NCBI GenBank assembly: GCA_964423545.1
Contig: CAYRFV010000278.1
Location: 1-7,362 of the forward strand
Source: JALOOE01 sp964423545
GTDB taxonomy: Bacteria; Chloroflexota; Anaerolineae; CG2-30-64-16
Direction: 5' to 3'
Length of the DNA stretch: 7,362 bases
Notes under the pieces: model-generated
The model's input: only the letters and a program-made list of their open reading frames with translations
Told to the model about the DNA's origin: nothing
The model's database searches: none
Part shown: positions 1 through 6,256 of the stretch, piece after piece
Layout of the letters: every line of letters starts with the position of its first letter
Numbering within the stretch: position 1 is the stretch's first letter
Translations under genes and position numbers: made by a program

Positions 1-933
1 CGACACGCTCAGACTATGAGGCAAGCGTTTGGTTGGATGTCCATTGACCTCAACTCCCTCCACGTCCGCTTGCAATCCTACTAGGAGCCTCTCGCTAAGC
101 TTTCGTAAACGCTCCCCCTCCACATCCATTTGGCTTGTTGCGATCTCCAGAGCCTTCCCCAACCCCACGATGCCAGGCGCGTTTAGCGTGCCAGACCGCA
201 TGCCCCTCTCATGTCCGCCACCGTGCAGCTGCTCCGCAAGTCGAACACGCGGGTTACTCCTTCTTACATAGAGGGCGCCAACGCCTTTCGGGCCATACAC
301 TTTGTGGGCCGACATTGACATCAAGTCGATGCTAAAGCCTTCAACATCAACCGAAACATGTCCTACGGACTGAGCAGCATCGGTGTGAAATGGGACTCCG
401 TACTCTTTGGCTACCCGACCGATCTCAGCAATCGGTGCTATCACACCAATCTCGTTGTTGGCCATCATGATCGAGATGAGCACCGTGCTGGGGGTGATAG
501 CGGAGCGAACGTCATCGGGGTCGACAAGCCCTTGTTGGTCTACTGGCAAGTAAGTGACTTCACATCCGTTGCGCTCCAAATACGCACATGTATCGAGAAC
601 AGCCTTGTGCTCAGTAACGCACGTAATGATGTGATTTCCTCGATCTGCGTACTGCTCGACAGCTCCCAGAATGGCCAGATTGTCGGACTCAGTTGCTCCG
701 CTGGTGAAGATGATCTCCTCTGGTCGGGCATTGATTGCTGAGGCGACCTGCTGACGCGCGGTCTCCACGGCACGGGCCGCCTCAAGTCCATACTCGTGAT
801 CAATGCTGGCCGCATTGCCGAAGACCTCAGTGAAGTATGGCAACATCGCCTCAAGCACACGGGGATCTACTGGCGTTGTAGCATGATGATCCATGTATAC
901 GGGACGCCGAGAAATGCCGCTCTGGTCAGGCAT
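1..933 (-). CDS. dndA: IscS/NifS-type cysteine desulfurase (DndA role), C-terminus cut off by window edge
   Basis: PLP enzyme that removes sulfur from L-cysteine as a protein-bound persulfide; in a Dnd cluster this supplies sulfur to DndC. The frame is open for 311 codons from the ATG at 933 to the left edge. Visible group I desulfurase marks: MDHHATTPVDPR (14-25), FGNAAS (38-43), PLP-phosphate loop TSGATESDN (77-85), TEHKAVLDTC with H109 (107-116), NNEIG (159-163), HTDAAQSVG with D185 and Q188 (183-191), SAHKVYGPKG with the PLP lysine K211 (208-217), and GGGHERGMRSGTL (238-250). The catalytic cysteine would lie roughly 24 codons beyond the edge, judged from E. coli IscS as I remember it. The start at 933 has GGGAG 8 bases upstream (942-946) and overlaps the end of dndE by 8 bases (ATGCCTGA), implying translational coupling. 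A second ATG at 894 would remove the first strand of the fold. The residues look closer to housekeeping IscS than to a diverged paralogue, so iscS is an equally fair name. Confidence 0.93.
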   Translation of the reverse strand, partial: MPDQSGISRRPVYMDHHATTPVDPRVLEAMLPYFTEVFGNAASIDHEYGLEAARAVETARQQVASAINARPEEIIFTSGATESDNLAILGAVEQYADRGNHIITCVTEHKAVLDTCAYLERNGCEVTYLPVDQQGLVDPDDVRSAITPSTVLISIMMANNEIGVIAPIAEIGRVAKEYGVPFHTDAAQSVGHVSVDVEGFSIDLMSMSAHKVYGPKGVGALYVRRSNPRVRLAEQLHGGGHERGMRSGTLNAPGIVGLGKALEIATSQMDVEGERLRKLSERLLVGLQADVEGVEVNGHPTKRLPHSLSVS

Positions 934-1342
934 ACGACTTACTCCCATTTGGCAATTGCACTGAGGTCCGACGCTGAGCTTCGGCTACCAGCGTCCCGAG
1001 ATCCTCAAGGTTCTTCAGCCGCTGGTACAGTAGCATTACCCCACGGTTCAAGTGGGCCTTGAACTGCGGCTCAAGTTCAGTTTCAATGTCTAGCGCATCC
1101 TGTGCCAAACGCTCGCGCAGCAACGCAAACACAAGCATATCCCATTGTCCGATCAGGGTGTATCGGTTGAATTCGCGCGCCTGGCCCTCCGGATACAAAG
1201 TAGGATCAGGAACGCCTGGCTCTGCGAGAGACAAACAGAAGCCCAAGCGACATAGTAGGTTCGGCGTCAAGCCGGTCCGGGCCTTCATGATTCTCAGGCG
1301 CTGATCGACTTCTTCATTCACATAGATGCGATTAAGCGTCAT
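926..1342 (-). CDS. dndE: DNA sulfur modification protein DndE
   Basis: Small helical protein of 138 residues that matches the DndE family in length and motifs. Family members form tetramers that bind nicked double-stranded DNA through a basic surface and are required for phosphorothioation. Visible marks: KARTGLTPNLLCRLGFCLSL (20-39), an EFNRYTLIGQWD stretch (57-68) and the C-terminal HLNRGV...RLKNLEDLGTLV region (97-119). There is no signal peptide or membrane segment. The frame is open further upstream to 1465, but I chose the ATG at 1342: GGAG lies 7 bases before it (1350-1353), the family motifs begin soon after it, and the upstream part lies inside dndD with no family likeness. The gene overlaps the dndD stop by 11 bases and the desulfurase start by 8 bases, so translation of D, E and A is probably coupled. 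Confidence 0.93.
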   Translation of the reverse strand: MTLNRIYVNEEVDQRLRIMKARTGLTPNLLCRLGFCLSLAEPGVPDPTLYPEGQAREFNRYTLIGQWDMLVFALLRERLAQDALDIETELEPQFKAHLNRGVMLLYQRLKNLEDLGTLVAEAQRRTSVQLPNGSKSYA

Positions 1343-3344
1343 GGCTGGTCTCCACTGTCGCCACGGTCCTGCCTTCTTGCCGATCGAACTCCAGATGATA
1401 AACGCGCGCCAGGTAAGGCGCCGCCTGACTAAGCAGATCTGAGCCCAACTCGGCCTCAGTCGCAAACAGGATTACCTGGTTGCTTACGGCGGGGAAGTAG
1501 CTCTGGAACAGCCGCCAGCGATGGACATCATCCAGCCGCGCCAACGGGGTATCAATGACCAGCGGAAGCTGCCCGCCGCCAAGCTGACGCAAGGCCCACA
1601 GTAGCGCCAGCGCGTAAATCTGACGCTCACCTGCCGAGAAATCCCCCAAGTTCAGAGTTCGACCACTTATGCCCAGGAGTTGAACGTCGAAGTCCTCAGC
1701 ACGAATCTCTGCGCTTGCGAGCAGGTGTTCCTTGCGGCACAGGCCGTTGAAGGCTGCGACAACTGCACCACCCAACGCGGCCACCTGCCTGTGCACAAGC
1801 GCATCCCGGTATGCGTCCAACACCCGCTTGCTTTGCTCCGCCAGCACCAACTGGCGCTCGTTCGCTTGCGCAGCCTGGAATTGATCTGCGGTATGCTGGA
1901 GCCTGCGTGCCTGCTCGTCGCGCTGAAACTGAAGAGCACCCGTTCGCTTATCCAGGCCGGTGCGACGAACTTGGACTTCTTCCAGCAACTTCTGTAGGCG
2001 AAGGATTTCCGCATGAATCGGGGCAAGGACTTCCTCAGCAGGCGCACGCCCTAACTCAGTTTCGAGGCTACGGCGTTCTTCGCGAAGCTGCGCAAGTCGT
2101 TCGCCTAGGGCTCGCGCCTGAGGACCTGTGACGCTAAGCGTTTCTGAAACCCACGCCTGCAACTGGTCCCGGTCCGGTGCCGCGATCTGATGGACCAGTG
2201 GGGACTGCTGAGCTTGGTACTGTGCCTGTGGCTCGAGGAACACACTTACCAGACGCTGGGCCAACAGTTCACGGACGGGGCGAGAAATGGGGATTTCGCT
2301 CCACATCTGGTCATCCTGTAACCGGTGTTGCACGGCCGCAAGCCGTTCCTGCCAAAGGCCTGCAGCCATTTGAAGACGTTCGCGCTCTGCCTCGCGCGCC
2401 AAACGGTTCGTCAATGCCGTGCAGAGCTCAGGAGCGAGTGCAAAAGGCAATAGCTCGCCGCACAGATCACGTAACTTCTCTGCCAACTCGGCGCTCTCAC
2501 CGGTGTTCAACGCCAGCGCCTCCTGCACTTGTGGTCGACGTGCTGCATAGCTACCCCCTTCCGAAACAAGACGTCGTTCCTGCTGCATCAAAAGGGACTC
2601 TAGCTGTTGTCGCTCGACTGTCAGTGCTTCAGATTCGATCTGTAGGTGTGCAAGTTGCTCCTTCAGAACGTCCAGATCGGCTTGTTGCTGTAACACCTCT
2701 TGGCGCAAACGATCCGCCTTCTGCCCTCCTCGACGCTGAGTTAGGAATTCCAGGTCGGTCCGCAACCGCTCCACCAGGTCCAACCCCAGCAAACGCCGCA
2801 AGGATTCTCCCAGTTGACCGTTATGAAGCTCCGGGTTGGCCAATTCATCCAGGCGCTCAGCGTCAAAGAAACAAAGAGGTGCCAATCCCGGGGGAATGAG
2901 TTCCAGAAGCCAGGCCTGGTGGTCGGTCGACGGCATATCAAGGGGTTCCCCATTTCGCCGCACATCGAGTGTCTCGATAAGGGTGCGCCCCTTGCGTTTC
3001 CACCGTCGTTCTACCTCAACGCCCATGGATTGGCCCGATTGCACATATAGATAGGTGAGCCCTACCCGCGCCTCATCGGCCATCGGGTGTCCTTTGCGAT
3101 GGTGTAAGCGGTCAGCAAGGTAGTGATTGTAATCCTGTTGGCTTACCCTGTCACCCAATGCCAGAGATCCATACAGGGCTAACCTCATCGCCTGGAAAAG
3201 GGTGCTCTTGCCGGCACCATTATGACCACTGATGACCGTGAGATGGCGATTGTTGTCAGCGGAGGCAGGCAGCGGCGCGAGCTCAAACTCATGCAACCCG
3301 TCAAAGACGCCGAAGTTCTCTATAATCAGGTTACGCAGATACAT
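1332..3344 (-). CDS. dndD: DNA sulfur modification protein DndD, SMC/Rad50-like ATPase
   Basis: 670-residue ATPase of the SMC/Rad50/RecF type. In the Dnd pathway DndD is thought to use ATP hydrolysis to open or nick DNA for sulfur insertion. N-terminal half-domain: MYLRNLIIENFGVFDG (1-16) leading into Walker A GHNGAGKST (40-48, K46), then FFDAERLDELAN (159-170). A long Glu/Gln/Leu/Arg-rich coiled-coil region (about 190-510) is interrupted by EGGSYAARR (262-270). C-terminal half-domain: ABC signature FSAGERQIYALALLWAL (569-585), Walker B LPLVIDTPLARLD (593-605) with the D-loop, and a switch segment VILFATEAEL (624-633). The start is the ATG at 3344, whose first residues are the family N-terminus. 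An open extension to 3530 lies inside dndC and is Gly/Pro/Arg-rich with no likeness. GGGGA in the last codons of dndC (3354-3358) sits 9 bases before the ATG, and the dndC stop is 5 bases upstream. All key motifs are intact. Confidence 0.96.
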   Translation of the reverse strand: MYLRNLIIENFGVFDGLHEFELAPLPASADNNRHLTVISGHNGAGKSTLFQAMRLALYGSLALGDRVSQQDYNHYLADRLHHRKGHPMADEARVGLTYLYVQSGQSMGVEVERRWKRKGRTLIETLDVRRNGEPLDMPSTDHQAWLLELIPPGLAPLCFFDAERLDELANPELHNGQLGESLRRLLGLDLVERLRTDLEFLTQRRGGQKADRLRQEVLQQQADLDVLKEQLAHLQIESEALTVERQQLESLLMQQERRLVSEGGSYAARRPQVQEALALNTGESAELAEKLRDLCGELLPFALAPELCTALTNRLAREAERERLQMAAGLWQERLAAVQHRLQDDQMWSEIPISRPVRELLAQRLVSVFLEPQAQYQAQQSPLVHQIAAPDRDQLQAWVSETLSVTGPQARALGERLAQLREERRSLETELGRAPAEEVLAPIHAEILRLQKLLEEVQVRRTGLDKRTGALQFQRDEQARRLQHTADQFQAAQANERQLVLAEQSKRVLDAYRDALVHRQVAALGGAVVAAFNGLCRKEHLLASAEIRAEDFDVQLLGISGRTLNLGDFSAGERQIYALALLWALRQLGGGQLPLVIDTPLARLDDVHRWRLFQSYFPAVSNQVILFATEAELGSDLLSQAAPYLARVYHLEFDRQEGRTVATVETSHDA

Positions 3345-3349
3345 GACTC

Positions 3350-4768
3350 TTATTCCCCAGAGAATAGCTTCGGTTGCTCCGCCAGGATGGCGTCTGTACT
3401 GCGCCAATCCCGCGCCAGCACCGCCTCCAACCGCTTCTGGATCGCTGCCCGCCGGGCCATCCCGTTTGCTCGACGCTCTTCCTCTAGCATCTTTGCCACA
3501 AGGTCGAACGGAACTTCGTATTCCCGACATATGCCTTCGAGCAGCAGTCGGTGACCGGCATCAAAGTGGACGTTGTCATCCATCGGCCATCTCAGGTCAT
3601 AGCCATTCACCCGGCGAAAGATACGGGGCACGGAGTCTTCCCAATCTTCGCGCTCGGTGCGCCAGATACGCCGGATCTCGTGCAGTTCCTCTTGGCTGAT
3701 CAGGAGGAAGTTGGGATCGGGTCCGCCTCGCTGCACGGCCTGCTGAGCGCTGAGCAGCTTTTCGAGCATCTGCCGACTTACATCCAGCTTGTAGGTCCTG
3801 GCCGTCAGCTTGCCGTCCTTTGTGAAGACCACGCGCCCGTCACGGCCTCGGATATCGCGGAACTCATGTTTGTGCTCTGGATCGGTCGTGAGCGCCAGCC
3901 ACTCTCTGAAAGCCAAGAGTGGCTCCATCCACTGCTCGCCGCTGTCGATCAACGCCTCCATCGACGTATCCCGCTCTGCAACCGTACAAACCCAGCACCC
4001 GAATCGCGTATTGCCACAGGAGGGCGTTGATGTATCAATGACAAGGGGACATTCACCGGCGCTGGCGCTGCGGTAGAGTGCCGCCAAGTCGCGATTGTCG
4101 TTGCCCCATGGTGATGGCACCTGCAGCAGGTAGCTCCAGACATCATCCGTAGAAAAATCGGCAACGGGCGCATATACATAGGCGCCACGCAGCGAGGCGT
4201 GGCGTCGCAATAAATGTCCCCTCACCTGATAGGTATTCATCAACTGCATACGCGTAGAACTCTCAGTTCGCCGCACGCCGAGCACCATGATGACTTCACC
4301 GAACTCAGCGACCTTCTCCTGGATGAAGCGATTCGCAGGGTTTATCTTCATGCGATCCGTGCACCAGCGAAAGCGCGTCGTGGGCGCCGGGTAACCTCGT
4401 CCGATCAGGTTGACCCAGAATCCATCATCGAGGGTGGGCATAACCTTCTCAGCTCGAAAAGGCATGGCCTTTGCTTCGGCAGCCTGGTTGATGCGCACAA
4501 GTGTTGCGTCGATATGATCCACTATTACCGGGGTCTCAACTTTGGTGTCCGATGCGATCACGAAGATCGGCTTCAGGCGTTCTTCAGGCGCGAGTGTCTC
4601 TAATGCTTTCCAGACCAATTGCAGAACAGATGTCGAGTCTTTCCCGCCGCTATAACCGATCACCCACGGCTGAGGGAAACGCTGATATACATCGCGAATC
4701 TCCGCATAGATGTCTTGAATTGTTCGTGTGGCAAAGACTGAATGCTCGTTTGGCAGACCGTCTCCCAT
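3350..4768 (-). CDS. dndC: DNA sulfur modification protein DndC, PP-loop ATPase with Fe-S cysteines
   Basis: 472-residue member of the PAPS-reductase-like/PP-loop family. DndC has ATP pyrophosphatase activity, carries a [4Fe-4S] cluster and is thought to take sulfur from the desulfurase for transfer to DNA. Visible: PWVIGYSGGKDST (34-46) with the PP-loop SGGKDST, IASDTKVETP (71-80), TTRFRWCTDRMKI with C136 (130-142), VLGVRRTES (162-170), APVADFSTDDVW (200-211), and a cysteine cluster C240-X10-C251-X6-C258-X2-C261, the likely Fe-S ligands. The C-terminal part (about 285-472) is charged and helical. I chose the ATG at 4768 because GAGGA lies 4 bases upstream. The frame extends to a TTG at 4813, but those 15 residues cover the poly-T and palindrome site and have no likeness. 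The gene lies 60 bases after dndB and 5 bases before dndD. No defects are visible. Confidence 0.96.
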   Translation of the reverse strand: MGDGLPNEHSVFATRTIQDIYAEIRDVYQRFPQPWVIGYSGGKDSTSVLQLVWKALETLAPEERLKPIFVIASDTKVETPVIVDHIDATLVRINQAAEAKAMPFRAEKVMPTLDDGFWVNLIGRGYPAPTTRFRWCTDRMKINPANRFIQEKVAEFGEVIMVLGVRRTESSTRMQLMNTYQVRGHLLRRHASLRGAYVYAPVADFSTDDVWSYLLQVPSPWGNDNRDLAALYRSASAGECPLVIDTSTPSCGNTRFGCWVCTVAERDTSMEALIDSGEQWMEPLLAFREWLALTTDPEHKHEFRDIRGRDGRVVFTKDGKLTARTYKLDVSRQMLEKLLSAQQAVQRGGPDPNFLLISQEELHEIRRIWRTEREDWEDSVPRIFRRVNGYDLRWPMDDNVHFDAGHRLLLEGICREYEVPFDLVAKMLEEERRANGMARRAAIQKRLEAVLARDWRSTDAILAEQPKLFSGE

Positions 4769-4772
4769 GGAT

Positions 4773-4777
4773 TCCTC
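4773..4777 (-). promoter_or_regulatory. Ribosome binding site deciding the dndC start
   Basis: GAGGA on the minus strand, 4 bases before the ATG at 4768. It supports this ATG over the in-frame TTG at 4813, which has no comparable site. Confidence 0.7.
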
Positions 4778-4799
4778 GCATTTCAGGCGGCCGACATGC

Positions 4800-4817
4800 A
4801 AAAAAACCGCCAAGGCG
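4800..4817 (-). terminator. Terminator-like palindrome plus T7 between dndB and dndC
   Basis: On the minus strand the perfect 10-base palindrome CGCCTTGGCG (4808-4817) is followed by GG and then seven T (4800-4806), 12 bases after the dndB stop. The RNA can form only a four-pair stem around CUUG, weaker than a standard intrinsic terminator, so partial termination or attenuation is more likely than a full stop. It falls in the only sizeable gap of the operon. It could instead be a chance homopolymer; I rate function as uncertain. Confidence 0.35.
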
Positions 4818-4828
4818 TCAGGGACAGG

Positions 4829-5926
4829 CTAGATTTGTGAGCTGACCGCTGAGCCGACAGAGAAGCTGTCCTCAAGCCTTGCCTCTTCTGGCAGTAAGGG
4901 CAAGTCCAAGTATGTCTTGATCAAGTTTGCAGTAAGTTGAACGTTCTGGCGCGCCTTACTCATCTGCCCGCCGCTCATCGCCCTGCCCTCCCAAAGGTGT
5001 GTGTTGCTGCGAGACCAGTCGAGTTTACGCAGTCCCTTAATTCGTTGCTGCCACTCAGACGGGTGCAACTGGAGCAGATCCCGACCGGCAAGTCCCATCG
5101 CATGAAGCGCCACAGAGTGGGCGTGCACGAAGTCGCGACGCAATTCCGCACTACTAGCTTGTCGGGTAAGGACCTGTCCCCATTCCGGAATAACGTCTAT
5201 CAATTCAGACCAGAAGCTCCTTGCCATTTCTGCCTCTGCCGGTCTGATTGGATCGCCCTTGTCCTTGCCCAATAGAGCGCCAGTGGCCTGATATATTCCG
5301 CTCATGGTGAACAGCTTAGTAGAGCGATTGGAGATTGTGGTTTTCTCCTTCTCTGTGAAATCCTTGAACAGTGGAACCCGCTCAATCAGGTCTCGCACGA
5401 GACAAGACAATGGGTCGCGGTAGTCATACAGGATGCCTATGGACTTGGTCGGCCGAATGGCGTGTTTGTTCAGGTCAGCGAACAGCTGCTGGCTTCGCTT
5501 CAAGCCTGCGTCGAGATAGAAGACAACCGCTATGGTCTCATCCGCCAGATCGGGTTGCTCTGCCAGGGCCATCTCAATGGCCGCTCTGCGATGCTGTCCG
5601 TCGTTGATGATGAATCGTGCCGTCATGGAGACAACCAGCTTGCCGATATCCTCACCAACAACTGGTTCGAACTCAACTTCGCCGTCAATCGACGCCGTGA
5701 TCGCAGAGAAGGCATAATCTTGTCGATTACGAACCATGTACTGTGCAATCTCTGGCACCCGAGCAGCATTGAGCGTGCGTTGTGCTCGCAACTCAGGCGG
5801 TACCTCCGCTTCGTCGAATAAAAACAGTTTCGGCAACAGCTTGAGCGGACACATCGCTACATAGTATGTCTGCCCGGCCTGAACACCACGAAGAGCCGGG
5901 AAAGTGTAAGAGTAGTTGTAGGACAT
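4829..5926 (-). CDS. dndB: DNA sulfur modification protein DndB, DGQHR-domain protein
   Basis: 365-residue DndB. Family members carry the DGQHR motif, bind DNA and influence modification; in Salmonella DndB represses its own dnd operon. It is not strictly required for phosphorothioation. Visible: SYTFPALRGVQAGQTYYVAM (6-25), PKLFLFDE (32-39), FIINDGQHRRAAIE with DGQHR at 109-113 (105-118), SQQLFADLNKHAIRPT (145-160), RSTKLFTMSGIYQAT (201-215) and a C-terminal WEGRAMSGGQMSKARQNVQL region (312-331). The start is the ATG at 5926: family members begin MSYNY..., and an extension to a TTG at 6001 would start inside the promoter spacer. No Shine-Dalgarno sequence precedes the ATG, unlike the four genes downstream, so initiation may be weak or coupled to the short leader frame described in the findings. 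It is first in the operon and begins about 47 bases after the predicted transcription start. Confidence 0.95.
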   Translation of the reverse strand: MSYNYSYTFPALRGVQAGQTYYVAMCPLKLLPKLFLFDEAEVPPELRAQRTLNAARVPEIAQYMVRNRQDYAFSAITASIDGEVEFEPVVGEDIGKLVVSMTARFIINDGQHRRAAIEMALAEQPDLADETIAVVFYLDAGLKRSQQLFADLNKHAIRPTKSIGILYDYRDPLSCLVRDLIERVPLFKDFTEKEKTTISNRSTKLFTMSGIYQATGALLGKDKGDPIRPAEAEMARSFWSELIDVIPEWGQVLTRQASSAELRRDFVHAHSVALHAMGLAGRDLLQLHPSEWQQRIKGLRKLDWSRSNTHLWEGRAMSGGQMSKARQNVQLTANLIKTYLDLPLLPEEARLEDSFSVGSAVSSQI

Positions 5927-5945
5927 AGTCAAGCTATCAGGTGTA

Positions 5946-5976
5946 TGGAAGTGTGCATTCGTGAGTTGGAAGTATG
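5946..5976 (-). repeat. Direct repeat CAYACTTCCA over the transcription start
   Basis: Two 10-base copies read on the minus strand, CATACTTCCA (5967-5976) and CACACTTCCA (5946-5955), differ at one base and start 21 bases apart, which is two helical turns. The first covers the predicted transcription start and the second lies in the leader. The position suits a repressor operator, but no regulator is known to bind it and chance is possible. Confidence 0.35.
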
Positions 5977-5979
5977 TGT

Positions 5980-6008
5980 ATTGTAGCGGTGTCTGCTGCA
6001 AGAGTCAA
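5980..6008 (-). promoter_or_regulatory. Sigma-70 type promoter of the dnd operon
   Basis: On the minus strand TTGACT (6003-6008) is separated by exactly 17 bases from TACAAT (5980-5985), each one base off the consensus hexamers. Transcription should start near 5973, giving a leader of about 47 bases before the dndB ATG at 5926. No other comparable promoter was noticed within the operon, so this probably drives dndB through the desulfurase. Housekeeping-like strength suggests that a repressor is needed if expression is to be kept low. Confidence 0.75.
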
Positions 6009-6164
6009 GAAACGAGAATGCAGTGACGAGTTTCTGTCACCGAGACGCCTGAACTCGGGCAGCATGTCGCTGCTATACGACATCCCAGCCGAACGCATTC
6101 CGCCCGTTGCCAACGGCCGTCCCCTGTTTCTGACTCCCGTTGATCGTCGGCATCAGCGCAATCG

Positions 6165-6184
6165 GTGCTGGGATCAGCCAGCAC
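6165..6184 (-). other. Hairpin with 7-base stem in the junction
   Basis: GTGCTGG (6165-6171) and CCAGCAC (6178-6184) pair perfectly around a 6-base loop. It directly follows the larger hairpin when read from the hydrolase side and has no T-run, so it may be a secondary stem of a factor-dependent or weak terminator. Confidence 0.4.
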
Positions 6185-6188
6185 AACG

Positions 6189-6222
6189 CGCCTCGACCGG
6201 TCCACACCCATCGGTCGAGGCG
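6189..6222 (-). terminator. Likely terminator hairpin of the hydrolase gene
   Basis: Perfect 11-base inverted repeat: CGCCTCGACCG (6189-6199) with CGGTCGAGGCG (6212-6222), extended by one G-T pair, with a 10-base loop. It begins 34 bases after the hydrolase stop codon. No T-tract follows on the minus strand, so it is an I-shaped terminator or RNA-stabilising stem rather than a classical intrinsic terminator. Confidence 0.55.
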
Positions 6223-6256
6223 GACGCGTGCGCGCCGCGAACGTGTGTGCGCCGCG

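Larger units (their letters stand above)
6009..6256. other. Non-coding junction between hydrolase and dnd operon
   Basis: No frame here resembles a protein; the short open frames have no recognisable motifs and no ribosome binding sites. The segment contains two hairpins (given separately) and an inverted repeat GTGAC-N8-GTCAC (6023-6040) just upstream of the dnd -35 box, a possible operator half-site pair. GC content rises steeply from about 6180 rightward. I see no tRNA, insertion sequence or attachment-site repeat. Confidence 0.5.

Noticed and set aside
1343..1465. N-terminal extension of DndE
   Set aside because: It overlaps dndD codons and has no DndE likeness, and the ATG at 1342 has a good ribosome site.
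2177..2899. Plus-strand open frame of 240 codons opposite dndD
   Set aside because: It is antisense to the coiled-coil region of a clear dndD gene, has no recognisable motif and is a by-product of GC-rich codon use.
3345..3530. N-terminal extension of DndD
   Set aside because: The open frame lies within dndC; its Gly/Pro/Arg-rich sequence does not fit, and the family N-terminus with an upstream GGGGA is at 3344.
3551..4030. Plus-strand open frame of 159 codons opposite dndC
   Set aside because: It lies antisense to well-conserved dndC motifs, with no family likeness.
5927..6001. N-terminal extension of DndB from a TTG
   Set aside because: It would start within the promoter spacer, upstream of the predicted transcription start.
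6005..6211. Minus-strand 68-codon frame in the junction
   Set aside because: It has no motif and no ribosome site, and it overlaps the dnd promoter and the hairpins.
5927..6256. DndB operator of the Salmonella type, TACG-N10-CGTA
   Set aside because: I looked for this pattern, recalled from published Salmonella work, and found no exact match; a TACG at about 6076 lacks a partner at the right spacing.
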